From positions 2,294,001 to 2,358,000 of the forward strand of contig JALUTQ010000004.1 in assembly GCA_032718865.1 (NCBI GenBank): a DNA stretch of 64,000 nt. Reading direction: 5' to 3'. Below the pieces are notes generated by a model. That model made no database searches. It was given only the letters and a program-made list of their open reading frames with translations, and had not been told where the DNA came from. The stretch is from Tilletia caries. Its lineage: Eukaryota; Basidiomycota; Exobasidiomycetes; Tilletiales; Tilletiaceae. Made by a program: the position numbers and the translations under genes. Below are positions 44,801-55,152 of this stretch, piece after piece. The number at the start of each line of letters is the position of its first letter. Positions within the stretch are counted from its first letter, which is position 1.

Positions 44801-46960
44801 CGTCGTCGTCGTCGTCGGAGGAGGAGGAGGAGGCGACGGCGGACGGCGGCGTAGGTGTCAAATCCAGAGGCAGCGGGATCTACCCGCGTTGTTGTAGAGT
44901 GGTCGCCGTCCTTCTGTAGCAGTGAGGTGAGTAGATGGAGTGGGACAAACCTCTCAGCGAATGGGCACAGGAAGACTAACCGGAACAGGGTCAATCACGA
45001 CCAGCTCGAGTACATTGTAATTCACTGCATCGATCAGAGCTTGAGGGGGCGACTGCTGGTTGTTCGTGGGCCAATGCGCCAATGCGGTGACGTCCCTTGC
45101 CCAATGCTGGTGCCAGGTGCGCAATGCGATAGACAGGCAGGTGATGATACGGCCGCGGTGCGAATTCTATAGCATCGGCACCAGGCACGTTAAGGCTAAC
45201 CGGCTGGGCTGGAAAGGTTCGATGTGGACGGTGGAAGGAGCAAAAGGAGGTCGTTGCTAAAGGAATTGCTTGAGATCGATGGCAAGGCATACTCGGCGCC
45301 AACGCGTCAACGGCTCTTGCTATGTACATGGTTGCTGCTGCTCGTCGAGATATACAGATTCAGCCAGCTAATGCCTTGGGAAGAGGAACTAACCCAACCA
45401 GCCGATTGAACGACGATTCACCGCTGCTCCCCGACGACCAAAACGAACCCCGGTCAGTTTACCGACGACTAACCCGCCGACTAACCGCCGCCCCCGACGA
45501 ATTTGTTTGTTGAATCAGAGAACGGGGTCGACAAGATGCTTTCGAGTCGAAAGAATACTCTCATGAAGCTGTTTCCTCGAGCGGAGGATCTCTGTATGAA
45601 CGCGGCAACGCGCCCTGACCGCGACCTATTTGAACATGATCAGCTGACAACCATTTGATCTTAATGTCCCATGCGTTCGATCATTGATGAACATATCTCG
45701 GTGCTCTTCCATCATGCGTCGAACGTCCATATTTTCTCCTCCGTGGTCTCCTCAGAATTGACTCGGTCGTCCTCTCTCTCATATCGCCTTCTGGAACAGC
45801 ACGCCGACGTGGTCTGTACAGTATCATGGCTTGATTGTTCCCAGCTGCATGCAGGTAAGTAGCCAGTTTGACGTCTACTCTTCCTGTAGATCGCGCTATG
45901 AATCACAATTTTTTCCCAGATTTAACTTGTGGTGTCCATCCGTATGCCATAGGGAATTCACGAACAAAACATAATACTCCCGCCTTTTCAAGTACCTGGT
46001 ACATCGTGAGTGTACGCCTACTGGGCCCAGTTCCTGCACTAGTCTTCTGAATCTTGCCCGGCTGATGCGAAGTACTGTTGGCTTCAACGCTCCTGTCGTT
46101 CCCTGACCTCTTTGAGAATTATGAGCTTCCACTGTCCCAATTCTGTTTCGATTCATTCTTGATCTTCGCCGGGTCTGAAAAGTGACGGTATATAGGATGA
46201 GTAGGAGCCTTGTTGATCCAGAACGCGAAGGTTAGCCTCAATGTCGTGTATGGGCGGATAATGGCGTCGAACACAAAGAAATGTATCATGCAGTCTCACA
46301 GCAAGAAGATTGACACAGATCTTTAATTAACGACTCGTTAATTAACAATGACAAGGGACGGTTCCAGTGCAAAGGGCTATCGCGTCTTGCCAATTCCAAA
46401 TCTAAAGAATGCTGCTATACGCGCAGCAACCGCTTCTATGTCGACCCGCAGGTCGGCAACTTTAGAGAAGTTGAGGTATTGCGTAGGTTTGATCATGAAA
46501 CGAATGTGAATGATAAAAATAACTAATTACTAAGCATGTAATGGCTACATTTGAATCGCATATGTACCTGTGGTCTGTTTTGTATCTGGAAGTGTTCTTG
46601 TGTTGGGTTTGGAATGTGTAGTGAAGGCTGAATTCATCTCATCTAAGTACAAATGAGATCGCGCCTTTTATAGCCGAGCTGCAGGTGCGTAAAAAGGTGT
46701 GAGAAGAAAAGAAGGGAAAAGTGGCAACGTTGCGCAATGATGCTGGGGCGTTGTGCGGGAAAACAAGAGAGGAAAAGAAAGAAACCGAGAAAGGAGCCGA
46801 AAAGGTGAGAGAATGAATATACCGTGTATATACTGTTCAGCACAAAGCACGAGGCGGAAAGGTGTGATATTTGCATTGTTGGCGTTTCCTAGACCTCATC
46901 GCTCGTCGTCGTCTATCAGCGTGCGGCGAAGTCTTGATGTGTTCATGAGCCTGAGCTTGA
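44801..46960. other. no gene recognised
   Basis: About 2.1 kb with only short frames. A palindrome TTAATTAAC..GTTAATTAA lies at 46322-46348, and CGACTAACC-type short repeats at 45400-45490. Nothing with a domain was seen on either strand. Confidence 0.35.
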
Positions 46961-47014
46961 TGATGATGTGACGGCCGTTGTTGATGAGCAGGAATGGGTA
47001 CATGGCGCCCCTAA

Positions 47015-47334
47015 TCAGGATGAAATGCACGCCGGGGTGCGAAAGGATGCAGTACTCTTTGTCATAGCAGGCGTCTTGTTGCCCGTCGCCGACCAGTTCG
47101 GCGTCCCTCCACCATACACAGCAGCCGCCGACCTCGGTGTCGGTCCTCCCAGCCCTTGCCCCGGCCCAGCAAATGACGTGACCCCACTCGGGGCCTGGAA
47201 CGGAGTTTTCCTGCCGTCGTTGCCCTTCCCTACAATCAACGGAGTGCTGGCACCGCCAAAGCCCATGGGAGGCGTGCGCCCTGTCTCTGGCGCCATTCCG
47301 CCGCAGGGAGTGCCACCTCCCATTAAGGATCTTC
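47015..47334 (-). pseudogene. Gly-Thr-Pro-rich repeat fragment, gene unknown
   Basis: The minus strand gives about 100 codons of G/T/P repeats (GGGTPCGG, GRTPPMGFGG, GRKTPFQAP, GGPTPRSAA, GGGTPNW, NKTPAM). The spacing of TP motifs is reminiscent of the C-terminal repeats of transcription elongation factor Spt5, but no folded domain is present to prove it. The frame opens from an ATG exactly at the junction with the AGGA-TIR element (47336). Confidence 0.3.
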
Positions 47335-47335
47335 C

Positions 47336-48085
47336 CGGAGTAGGCCCCGGAGTAGCATTCCCCGGAGCTCCGCGGACTCCGGGGGACGCTCTGCACGGGT
47401 ACGGAGCACGGAGCGAGATTTGAGCGTATTTTCCTAGCTTTAGATTTGCGGAGCTACTCCGCGAAGTATGGCTGAAACTCCCCGGAGCACGGTGTGAGTT
47501 TGCTTGCATTGTCAAAAAAGCCCCGGAGTACGAAGCAGACCCGAAACTCCCCGGAGCACGGTGTGAGTTTGCTTGCATTGTCAAAAAAGCCCCGGAGTAC
47601 GAAGCAGACCCCGGAGTCCGTCGGACTCCGGGGATGGCAAAGTGGGTCACATGATGGCCAAAACTGAGTCACGTGACCGTTTTTTGCGGGATTTCTTGGC
47701 CGAATCAGGTCGAAATACTGTGTATTTCAGATTTTTTGGGGCAGCAAAGCCTTAGACAGAAATGATACAGACTCCTGAAGCTGCGATTGGACTGTTCCGA
47801 TGAGATTTGACCTTCCCCTGAGCCCATGTTGGACTCATTTCATGACACCCCGGAGTACCCCGGAGTCCGCGGAGCTATTTTGCGGAGCACGGAGTCCGCC
47901 TGTGAAAAATATACGGAGCACGGAGTAGATTATTGCGCGCAACCGCGACTTCGACGGAGCACGGAGTGCTCGCCAGCTGATCACCAGATATTTTGCGGAG
48001 CGCGGAGCTGTCCAGAGCTCAGACAGAGCTGAGGGGAGCGTCGCCCCGGAGTCCGGGCTCCGGGGATCTACTCCAGGAAGATCCT
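47336..48085. mobile_element. AGGA-TIR element, short copy (CGGAG-rich, TA target)
   Basis: 750 bp between TA dinucleotides (47334-47335 and 48086-48087). It starts AGGATCTTCCCGGAGTAGGC and its other end, reversed, reads AGGATCTTCCTGGAGTAGAT. It is nearly identical, in reverse orientation, to 28414-29109. A ~59-bp unit with CCCCGGAGTACGAAGCAGAC is tandemly duplicated inside (about 47481-47610). No gene. Confidence 0.85.
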
Positions 48086-48087
48086 TA

Positions 48088-49231
48088 CCGGGCAGTCACA
48101 ACGAACGGAGAGAAGACACCCATCACACAGCACGCTTTCTTATACAACATCTGTGAGCTCGCTCGTTGCTGTACTGCCTTTGCTCACTTCCGCGCGCGAT
48201 CCTAATGCTCTGTTCTTGTCCATCCTTCTCCGTCAATCTGCCAGCAGCTGCAGAGTCTTGCTCGAGTTCAGGCTGCCATCTGCTCCACAGCCTCTACCAC
48301 TCCTGACTCCACCGGGCGTCTAGCAACCAGCGCACCTCAAGACACAGTCATTGTGGTGAGCACTGCGCGCGTTCAGATACCCAACCATTCATTCGTACGC
48401 GCACTGACTCTCTCTCTTTCTTTATGAATCTGCTTCACATACAGGAATCGCCATCGTACCAAGGGCTGCCGCGGCCTGCTAGCCAAGAAGCCTTGGCCGT
48501 GGCGTGGCGCGGCGCTCTGCGCAACCTGCCTTTCCCCTCGTCGCCAATTCGCCGTGTCTGTTGACTGGTTCCATGCAGATTCATGAGCTTATAGCAATGT
48601 TCTCCAATCAGCAATCAACTACTGATTACTGTTTTTCCCTCTTATACCTTTCTTTCAACTCTCTTTCCAATGATAAAGTCCATTCATCTTCATACGATTG
48701 CGCTTATGCTACGGGCGTTGGGGCATGAGGCTTCAATGGTGAGTGATTCAGGCATTCAGCAGCCACTTGCCTGTCACCTTCACCAGCGATGGCCGATGAC
48801 CCCTACTATCCAAGTGCTACTGATTGACCATTTTCCCATCTTGTCCAAGGTACAACGCCGCGCGTCCTAACCCATATCCACACACTCTCCTGGACTTCTC
48901 CTATCCTCCTAGGGTAATCCGGGCGTCAGCTAAGCCTGCGGTCGTGCATGAACACCGTTCAAAGTCTTTCTAAGGCGGACTGTAAACGTCCCTTTGTTCA
49001 GACCGAAGGCGGACGTTCATATAACCGTTTAATCTACTCTAATCTCACATCATAATCCTCCCTGGCCTCTCTTCCAGGCTAGGGAGCTCCGCCTTCTTTG
49101 GGACGTTCCCAACGATTAACAAACAATTCTTCCATCTGGAAATTTACCATAACTAATCATGATCTCACAGGGTCTTTGAGTACGCATTTGCCCTAACCTG
49201 ATTCAATCTAATCCTTGGATTGTGGCTCGTG
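48088..49231. other. mostly unrecognised; possible exon pair at 48245-48561
   Basis: A plus-strand stretch (LQSLARVQAAICSTASTTPD...) ends in GTG|GTGAGC (about 48355) and can be joined to ...ACAG|GAATCGCC (48445) in an open frame to about 48561. The predicted piece is helical and Ser/Ala-rich with no known domain. The remainder has no credible frame. Confidence 0.25.
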
Positions 49232-49319
49232 GTAAATAACGTTGTCTATTATGGAAATAAAAGCTCTCACGTCTAGTAAATAACGTTATCTATTACGAAA
49301 ATAAAAGCACTCACGCCCT
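49232..49319 (+). repeat. 44-bp tandem duplication
   Basis: GTAAATAACGTTGTCTATTA... (49232-49275) is followed at once by a second copy (49276-49319) with a few substitutions. Confidence 0.8.
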
Positions 49320-49763
49320 CAAGCTGTTTATCTTTAAACAAAACAGTTGGCTACCTTTACCGCCATGCCCGGCTCAGTTGAATGAGAGTCGTTGGCTAGC
49401 CACTTGGGTCGTGGAAGTCGCACTCCGCGAGTAGGGCGCCCGCCTCTTCGAAGTTTGTTGTTGCATGTCACGCCACGTAAGATGCAGTCAAAGCATTTAT
49501 GATGTGCTGCGGGGGCGATGGGCTACCACGCAGTCCTTCCCAAACCTCGCACAAACGATGCACGAGGAGAACCGACAGACTTCGTTCGGACCTTGTTGTC
49601 ACAGGTAAGACCTTGCAACACGTAGTGAAAACACTTGGAGAGGCGAGGGGCGACCCCGAAAACCCTAAGCCCTTTAATCTGGAGTTGAGCACAACTTTCA
49701 CCAAGTACATTGGCTCACCAGGTGCAATGGCAGGACAACTACTTCTAGCTTGAGAGCAAAGTA

Positions 49764-50010
49764 AGGATGACCCCGGAGTAAATCGTCGGAGCACGTAGTC
49801 GGGGGTTGAGCTCTGTGCGAAGCTGGACCAATTCCGGCTGGCTCCATGTCCGAGGAATATAGATACGATTTCTGCGGAGTGCCTCGTCATTACCCGGAGC
49901 TGCGCTTCTCAAAATTATTGCTCCGCGCTCCGAAAACAGACGTTCGCTTTGAAGAAACGCTCCGTGCTTCGTTGGTCCGGAGCGCGCAGTTCCGCTACAA
50001 TTCCGCGACT
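49764..50010. mobile_element. orphan AGGA-TIR element end
   Basis: After TA at 49762-49763 the sequence AGGATGACCCCGGAG matches the start of the AGGA-TIR family, followed by scattered CGGAG / CTCCG motifs to about 49985. I could not find a matching right end, so this copy is truncated or diverged. Confidence 0.5.
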
Positions 50011-50339
50011 GAAAAATGGTCCGGCCAAAAATCTCACCTGTCGGGTTCGATGCTGTGCCCGCATCCTCAACCTAATCACGAAGGCGGTGTTGAAGGACTT
50101 TGGATTCTGACACGAAGACAAAGACAAGCACCGCAGCGTTCAGCGATCACGACGGCGATGACGGCGACAGGTCACAGGATCGATTGGAGTAAGTCGTTTC
50201 TGATCCGGTAGAAGCCAGAAGAAGGAATTTTTCGGTATTTCACACTTTGGCAGGATAATAAGTCACAAACAAGACGCTCGGCAATCAGCGCGAGGAAGAA
50301 CGAGAGAGAAGCGGGCGGGAAGAAAATGGTTTTGGTTTT

Positions 50340-51400
50340 TTGACTATTGACATCACTAATACTGGCCTTGTCAGTGTGCCTTTTTGAATACCCCCCTGGA
50401 ACCTGTGAAGAGCCGCTCCCATGGATGTCTGACCACGACGTCATTGCTTACTTGGATTCGATGGCGCTGTGTTTTTGCCCAAAAAACACGCTACTACGCA
50501 GGTTTCTCTCGACAGCGAGCGCTTGCGGAAGATGAAGGTGATGCACCGGATCGCATTGGAGGCCAGGAAAGAGGCCACGGAGCGAGGTCTGACGGCCAGC
50601 CAACATTGGTCCTTCATCCAGAGCTGGTCAGGCGAGGAAAAAGGATGATCAAACGGGAGGGGGCGGTCATTGTCAGTCATACTGAAAAGGAACGAGAAAG
50701 GGAAAGTAAAAGCGAAGCCGCTGACCGGTGAGGACGAGTCGGATGCGCCTAAATCTGGCAAGGCAAAGGGGCCGAAGAACTCGTCAGCGGCGGTATAATA
50801 AGACCGTCCGACAGGGTCTGTCCTTTTCTCCGATGGTTCGTCCCCTAAGGCGTCCAAGAAACGACTCCGTTCCCACGGCGAACGTTCGTTCACAGTCAGC
50901 AACTACGCGGCACTCCCGAGCAGGGGCGGAGAGCGAGGACGATGGCTTGGACACAAGTAACCCTTCCACCGGCAAGCGTCCCCGCCGCAACTACTTCCAG
51001 CTCTCGGACAGCAAAATGGGTGGACGAGATCTACGAAGACGAGGAAGACTATGGGCCCAGCTTCGATAGGCCCAGCAACCCCCGCACATCGGAAGAAGAT
51101 ACCCGAGCGGCGTTCAGTCGCATGTAAACAAAGCGTCGTGTAAAAACTCCGTCACCCCCACCACCTCCAACGGACGAACTCCACGCTTCCGTGCGCACAG
51201 CCACCCTCGCCATGCTTCAGATGTTGGGTTACGGCCCCAAAGACACAGCGGTCATCGCCGACAATGGGTTCTTCTGATTTCATCAATGCGTACCGCACCG
51301 ACGATGAGGCGCAGGGCGGCGAGTTCCACCCGTTGCTTGAGTCCCTTCACATAATCGCCCACACTCTCATGAACTCACGATGAGCCGAACACTCCACATC
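50340..51400 (+). other. decayed coding-like region, unknown
   Basis: Charged, helical segments appear in shifting frames (for example KVMHRIALEARKEATERGL at about 50535 and NYFQLSDSKMGGRDLRRRG at about 50985), interrupted by stops (50645, 50798). The codon pattern suggests a former gene or Gag-like protein, but no family is recognised. Confidence 0.25.
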
Positions 51401-51710
51401 GACACCGCCGCTTTCTGGGAATCGCACCGTACAAGGCAGAAGGAAATCTCTCAGAAATCAGACTTGGGAAGTGGAATTAATGGAATGAATGCGCCAGCAC
51501 AGTACGAACTGATTTACTGGATCAGAAGAGACGACAAAAGAAGATGGAACAACGGGGGAGAGGCAGTGATACAGTGGGGCGGGCGGAGAGATGCGATTAT
51601 GCGAACGACGTGTATGTTGAAGTAAAGAGTGTGAAGAGTGAGAGAATTACTGTGGGAGGGAAGGTCGGGTAAGCAACGGAAGACAAGACGACTCAGACGA
51701 GTGTACTTAC

Positions 51711-52240
51711 CTTCAGAGTCTTGATGTTGGCGAGCATGTTCTCAGCGGCTGCGACCGCTCCGTCCTTGATGTGGGTGAGCGCGTCGGACAAACGAGTGAT
51801 GCTGGCGCCTTGGTCTGCGATCGTAGTCTGAGCCTTGGTGAGCTCGGTTTTGAGGGTCTCGTTGTCCTTGACCATCGCGGCGATCTTGCTGTGAAGGTGA
51901 GAACACTCATCGGGAGAAAGAAGTGTCCGAGGGGAGGAAGGGGAGGGGGGGGGGGGGAACTCACGTCGACTGGCCGGAGATGGTTAGCCGTGCTTGCTCG
52001 TATTTAGCCGCAAGGTTGAAGAGGTGCTCGTACGAGCTCTTCGCGTCCGGCTCAGCGGTGTCAGGCAGCTTGGGCCAACGGAGATTGATGCTGCCGGTGT
52101 TGTTGGGGACGTTGACGATGAGGCTGTTCGACGCCTCGTTTGAGGCGTCATAGTCGGAGATGTTTGGGCCGGCGTTGCGAAGGAGAGGGGGGGCACGAGG
52201 GGCGGAGGACTCCGGAGGGCTTGTTATTAGTGCCCGACAT
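51711..52240 (-). pseudogene. coiled-coil protein, two exons plus a C7 frame break
   Basis: A TATA box (CTATAAAT, about 52311-52318 on the minus strand) lies about 70 bases before the ATG at 52240 (MSGTNNKPSGVLRPSC). A run of seven C (52187-52193) throws the frame; with six, it continues as LLRNAGPNISDYDASNEASN, INLRWPKLPD and AAKYEQARLTISGQS. It then splices (GTGAGT 51967 to CACAG about 51890) to the coiled coil KDNETLKTELTKAQTTIADQ, ending at a GTAAGT donor (51710). The next exon is not found. It may be a Gag-like N-terminus of a retroelement. The homopolymer break could be a true mutation or an assembly error. Confidence 0.4.
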
Positions 52241-53156
52241 GTTTCTTATCTGTGTGCTGCTGAGAGAAGGTCCGAGCGAGATGTGGAGGTGAGGAATCTC
52301 ATATCTTATTTATAGGCTCTTCATTTCTTCCCGACTGCCCTCTTGTGTTCCCGAGGGAATCGTTGCGCAACGATTTTCTTCAGCCCACGGCCTTAAAAAA
52401 ATGAATTCAAACTCCGCCTCGACTCTGCAGTTCGCACAGACCCGCGTGATACGATGACCTCTCGCCACCGGTCGTCTCTGTGACCAAACCACAGCATCAG
52501 TCATGAGCCACGCGCCAAAGTATCGTAATATTCCGCCAAAATTCTTCCGGGAAAAGCCATGACGCTGATTAAGCTCTTCATCCTGCTCCGCCCTCCGTCT
52601 CTGTACGTATCCGACCTCGGACCATGCAGACTTCGGGAATTCGTCTTAGTGTCAATCCTCTCTTCCATTTTCTGCATCAATTACAGCGGTCGAAGCGGCA
52701 AGAGTTGCGAGTAGAGAATAAGCGGCTTGGCCGGCTGCGTATCGCCTTAGCAAAACACTGAAACGCTCTGCTAAAAACAGATTGGAACTTGCTGGAGTCA
52801 GCGAGGGCCTGTCTCCAAAGCCACCGCCTATCATCTGAGACACTCTTCAAATCGCCAAAATCGAAATTGGGGAGCTGCACCCGTTCATGCCACACGTGGT
52901 CATCGTTTTGTAACCAGCTATCATCCTTGGCTTCGACACCAGGAAGGAGCACTTGTTGCGGCGAATGTACTGCCAGAAAACGATCTCGTCAACGCGCCCA
53001 GGCGACCAGGCATTATATCTGGGCGACCCGGCGTGTTCAGCCGTATCAGAACTCCGTGGTCTTATTTTCGATGACAAAAAATGCTTCATAGAAACGGCGT
53101 CCCTACGCACGGGGCCTTTGTTGCTTCGGCTTTTGTCCCTGCATTAATCATTTGTA
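52241..53156. other. no gene recognised
   Basis: Short frames only; a minus-strand piece (DEIVFWQYIRRNKCSFLVSK, about 52960) is open but shows no domain I can name. Confidence 0.3.
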
Positions 53157-53625
53157 AGGAAAGGCGTCACCTCCGCGCTCTCGGCGGAGTTCCGCGTCCT
53201 CTGCGCCTCCGTACCGCGAAAACTCCGCCGAGTTTCCTCGGCCGGAGGAGTGATCAGTACCGCAAAGGCTGACGGCGGAGTGGCGGACGAAGGACAGAAG
53301 GGTTTGGCCTCCCGGGCCCTGAGCGCGGACGGAGGGGCCGACGGCCTCAGATTTGGCCTTTTTTGCCGACTTAAGCATGTAATTCCAGAGTCTGAGACCA
53401 AGACTTCAGCCAGCAAGTTGGGATCGCAGAGGCGCGGAATTCCGCCGGAGGAAGCCGGACAGAGGAGACGGCCTCGGTGAGGACCATCCCGCTACGGCGG
53501 ACGGAATGATACCGGCCTTGCTGACACCGCTGTATTGGAGGGACGGAATGTTCCGACCAAAAATGAGCGCGAATTTTTGGCGGAGGTGGGCGAACGGAGG
53601 CGCGGAGTTCCCCCGCGCCTTTCCT
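53157..53625. mobile_element. AGGA-TIR element, 469-bp copy
   Basis: Lies between TA dinucleotides (53155-53156 and 53626-53627). The left end is AGGAAAGGCG and the right end, reversed, also AGGAAAGGCG, giving a short perfect inverted repeat. The interior has many GGCGGAG / CTCCGCC motifs. Same plan as the other AGGA elements but a different sub-terminal sequence. Confidence 0.7.
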
Positions 53626-53689
53626 TATTCATTTGCGGAGCCGGCTCCGCGCAAAACCCCTACCAGACGAGCGTAAACACCGAGGTTCC

Positions 53690-54005
53690 TGTTGAGGGAA
53701 GGTGGAGGTTGGAGGAGAGGTCCACGCGATGGCTTCGGACTCTCAAGGTCTCAGACTCAGCACACAAGGGGTTGACCGCATTGGGAGCCATGGGACGAAT
53801 GGGTGCATTGCGATGGATGGCTACTGTGTATAAGAACGACTGTCCTTACTATTTCCCCCCCCCCTCTGAATGGATGAAGTTAACCGTGTTACCCTCTCTG
53901 TGTCGTATCAACTCGGCGACGAGCGACTGTGCGAACTCGAGACTCGTGGCCTCACACACGGCATCAAGACTTTGGTAGCGTGGCAAGTTAGTCAACAATC
54001 CAACA
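53690..54005 (+). repeat. 5' LTR of the copia element
   Basis: 316 bp, TG...CA ends, C10 run near 53854-53863. Compared by eye, all positions but one agree with the 3' LTR. Confidence 0.95.
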
Positions 54006-54009
54006 GGTT

Positions 54010-55152
54010 ATGAGCTCGGATACTCACGAGGCTATGGAGGGTGCGGCATCTGCTGGTGCCGTGCCGGACATGGTGCGTTTGGTGATGGAGCAGATTCAGC
54101 GTCGTACTCGCGAGGGTACCCCGCTCGATGACGCCCTGAAGGAGGCACTGGTGTCCGCTGGAGGGCGCGAGCCCTTCCGTGGAGAAACACCGTATGTGCA
54201 AGTCCCACCTGTGAAGAAGAGTATCGTCGACACGTCGGCATATCAGCTGGCGTATCGTGCTGCCTCGAATCTCCCGAAGCTCGAGCAGGGAACGTACTCA
54301 ACTTGGCTTTACCGATTCAAATCGCACCTTGCCCTTATCCCGAAGGCCGTCGAACATCTCACATGGCTGGAATACCCGGGGAACTTTATTGCTCCCGGGT
54401 GGACCATGCCGTCGGTCTTGCCCTCGAGTGGCTATGATCCGGAACTCGATCATGCCCTCGGCACCATGATGGTCCTAACAATTGGACCAAAACTCCAGAC
54501 TTCAGCAATGAGGGAGGCACGCAAGCAGGGAGGCGATTTACTCACTACTATGCATGCAGTCCTCAAGAGGCGAGTCTGCAACACAAACCCCAGCACCCGC
54601 CTGCGTGTTGAAGAAAAACTCAGCAAGGTTCGCCAAAGCAAGGAGTCAATTCAGAAAATTGGCGACACTCTCGGCGCTCTGTTCGAGGAGGCCGAAAATG
54701 CTGGGTGGGAAATCGACGAAGTCAGTCAGGTCCTCTACCTCCTGAAGGCAATTATCGAGCCTTACCACTCCCGTCGTTCGATCATGCTCGACTCACTTGA
54801 CAAAGGGGAGCCGCTCACCTTTCAGGCTGCCCTGGACAAGTTGAAGGAGGAAGAGGAATTGTTCAACAGTCGGACCGAGTCCGATGTCAGCGCCACAGCC
54901 CGTGCGACGACCAAAGACACTCACGGAAACAACAAAGGTGTGGGTGGTGGCGGCGGCGGTAGTGGTGGTGGCAAAGGTGGTGGTGGTGGTGGTGGTAAGC
55001 ATCGCTACAACGGACCGGGCTGTTGGAATTGCGGAAAGACGGGACATCACAAACATCAGTGTCCCGACAAGGCTGTCGATCCCGACAAGACTCACACCAA
55101 CAAGGGCGGCGGTAACAAGAACACCTCCGGCGACTCTTTCAAAAGCCAGTAG
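54010..55152 (+). CDS. copia Gag
   Basis: 380 residues. The capsid-like part (about 65-280: NLPKLEQGTYSTWLYRFKSH, then RLRVEEKLSKVRQSKESI and the DEVSQVLYLLKAI helix) is the UBN2/retrotran_gag type of copia elements. A Gly-rich linker follows, then a CCHC zinc knuckle (CWNCGKTGHHKHQC, about 338-351) that binds the RNA. The ATG lies 4 bases after the LTR, inside the primer-binding site. The frame ends with TAG at 55150-55152, and the same frame stays open beyond it into the protease. Confidence 0.9.
   Translation: MSSDTHEAMEGAASAGAVPDMVRLVMEQIQRRTREGTPLDDALKEALVSAGGREPFRGETPYVQVPPVKKSIVDTSAYQLAYRAASNLPKLEQGTYSTWLYRFKSHLALIPKAVEHLTWLEYPGNFIAPGWTMPSVLPSSGYDPELDHALGTMMVLTIGPKLQTSAMREARKQGGDLLTTMHAVLKRRVCNTNPSTRLRVEEKLSKVRQSKESIQKIGDTLGALFEEAENAGWEIDEVSQVLYLLKAIIEPYHSRRSIMLDSLDKGEPLTFQAALDKLKEEEELFNSRTESDVSATARATTKDTHGNNKGVGGGGGGSGGGKGGGGGGGKHRYNGPGCWNCGKTGHHKHQCPDKAVDPDKTHTNKGGGNKNTSGDSFKSQ

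Noticed and set aside
52847..53110. Minus-strand frame as a Tc1-like transposase piece
   Set aside because: No catalytic motif (QDNA, SPDLN) is present; resemblance is too weak.
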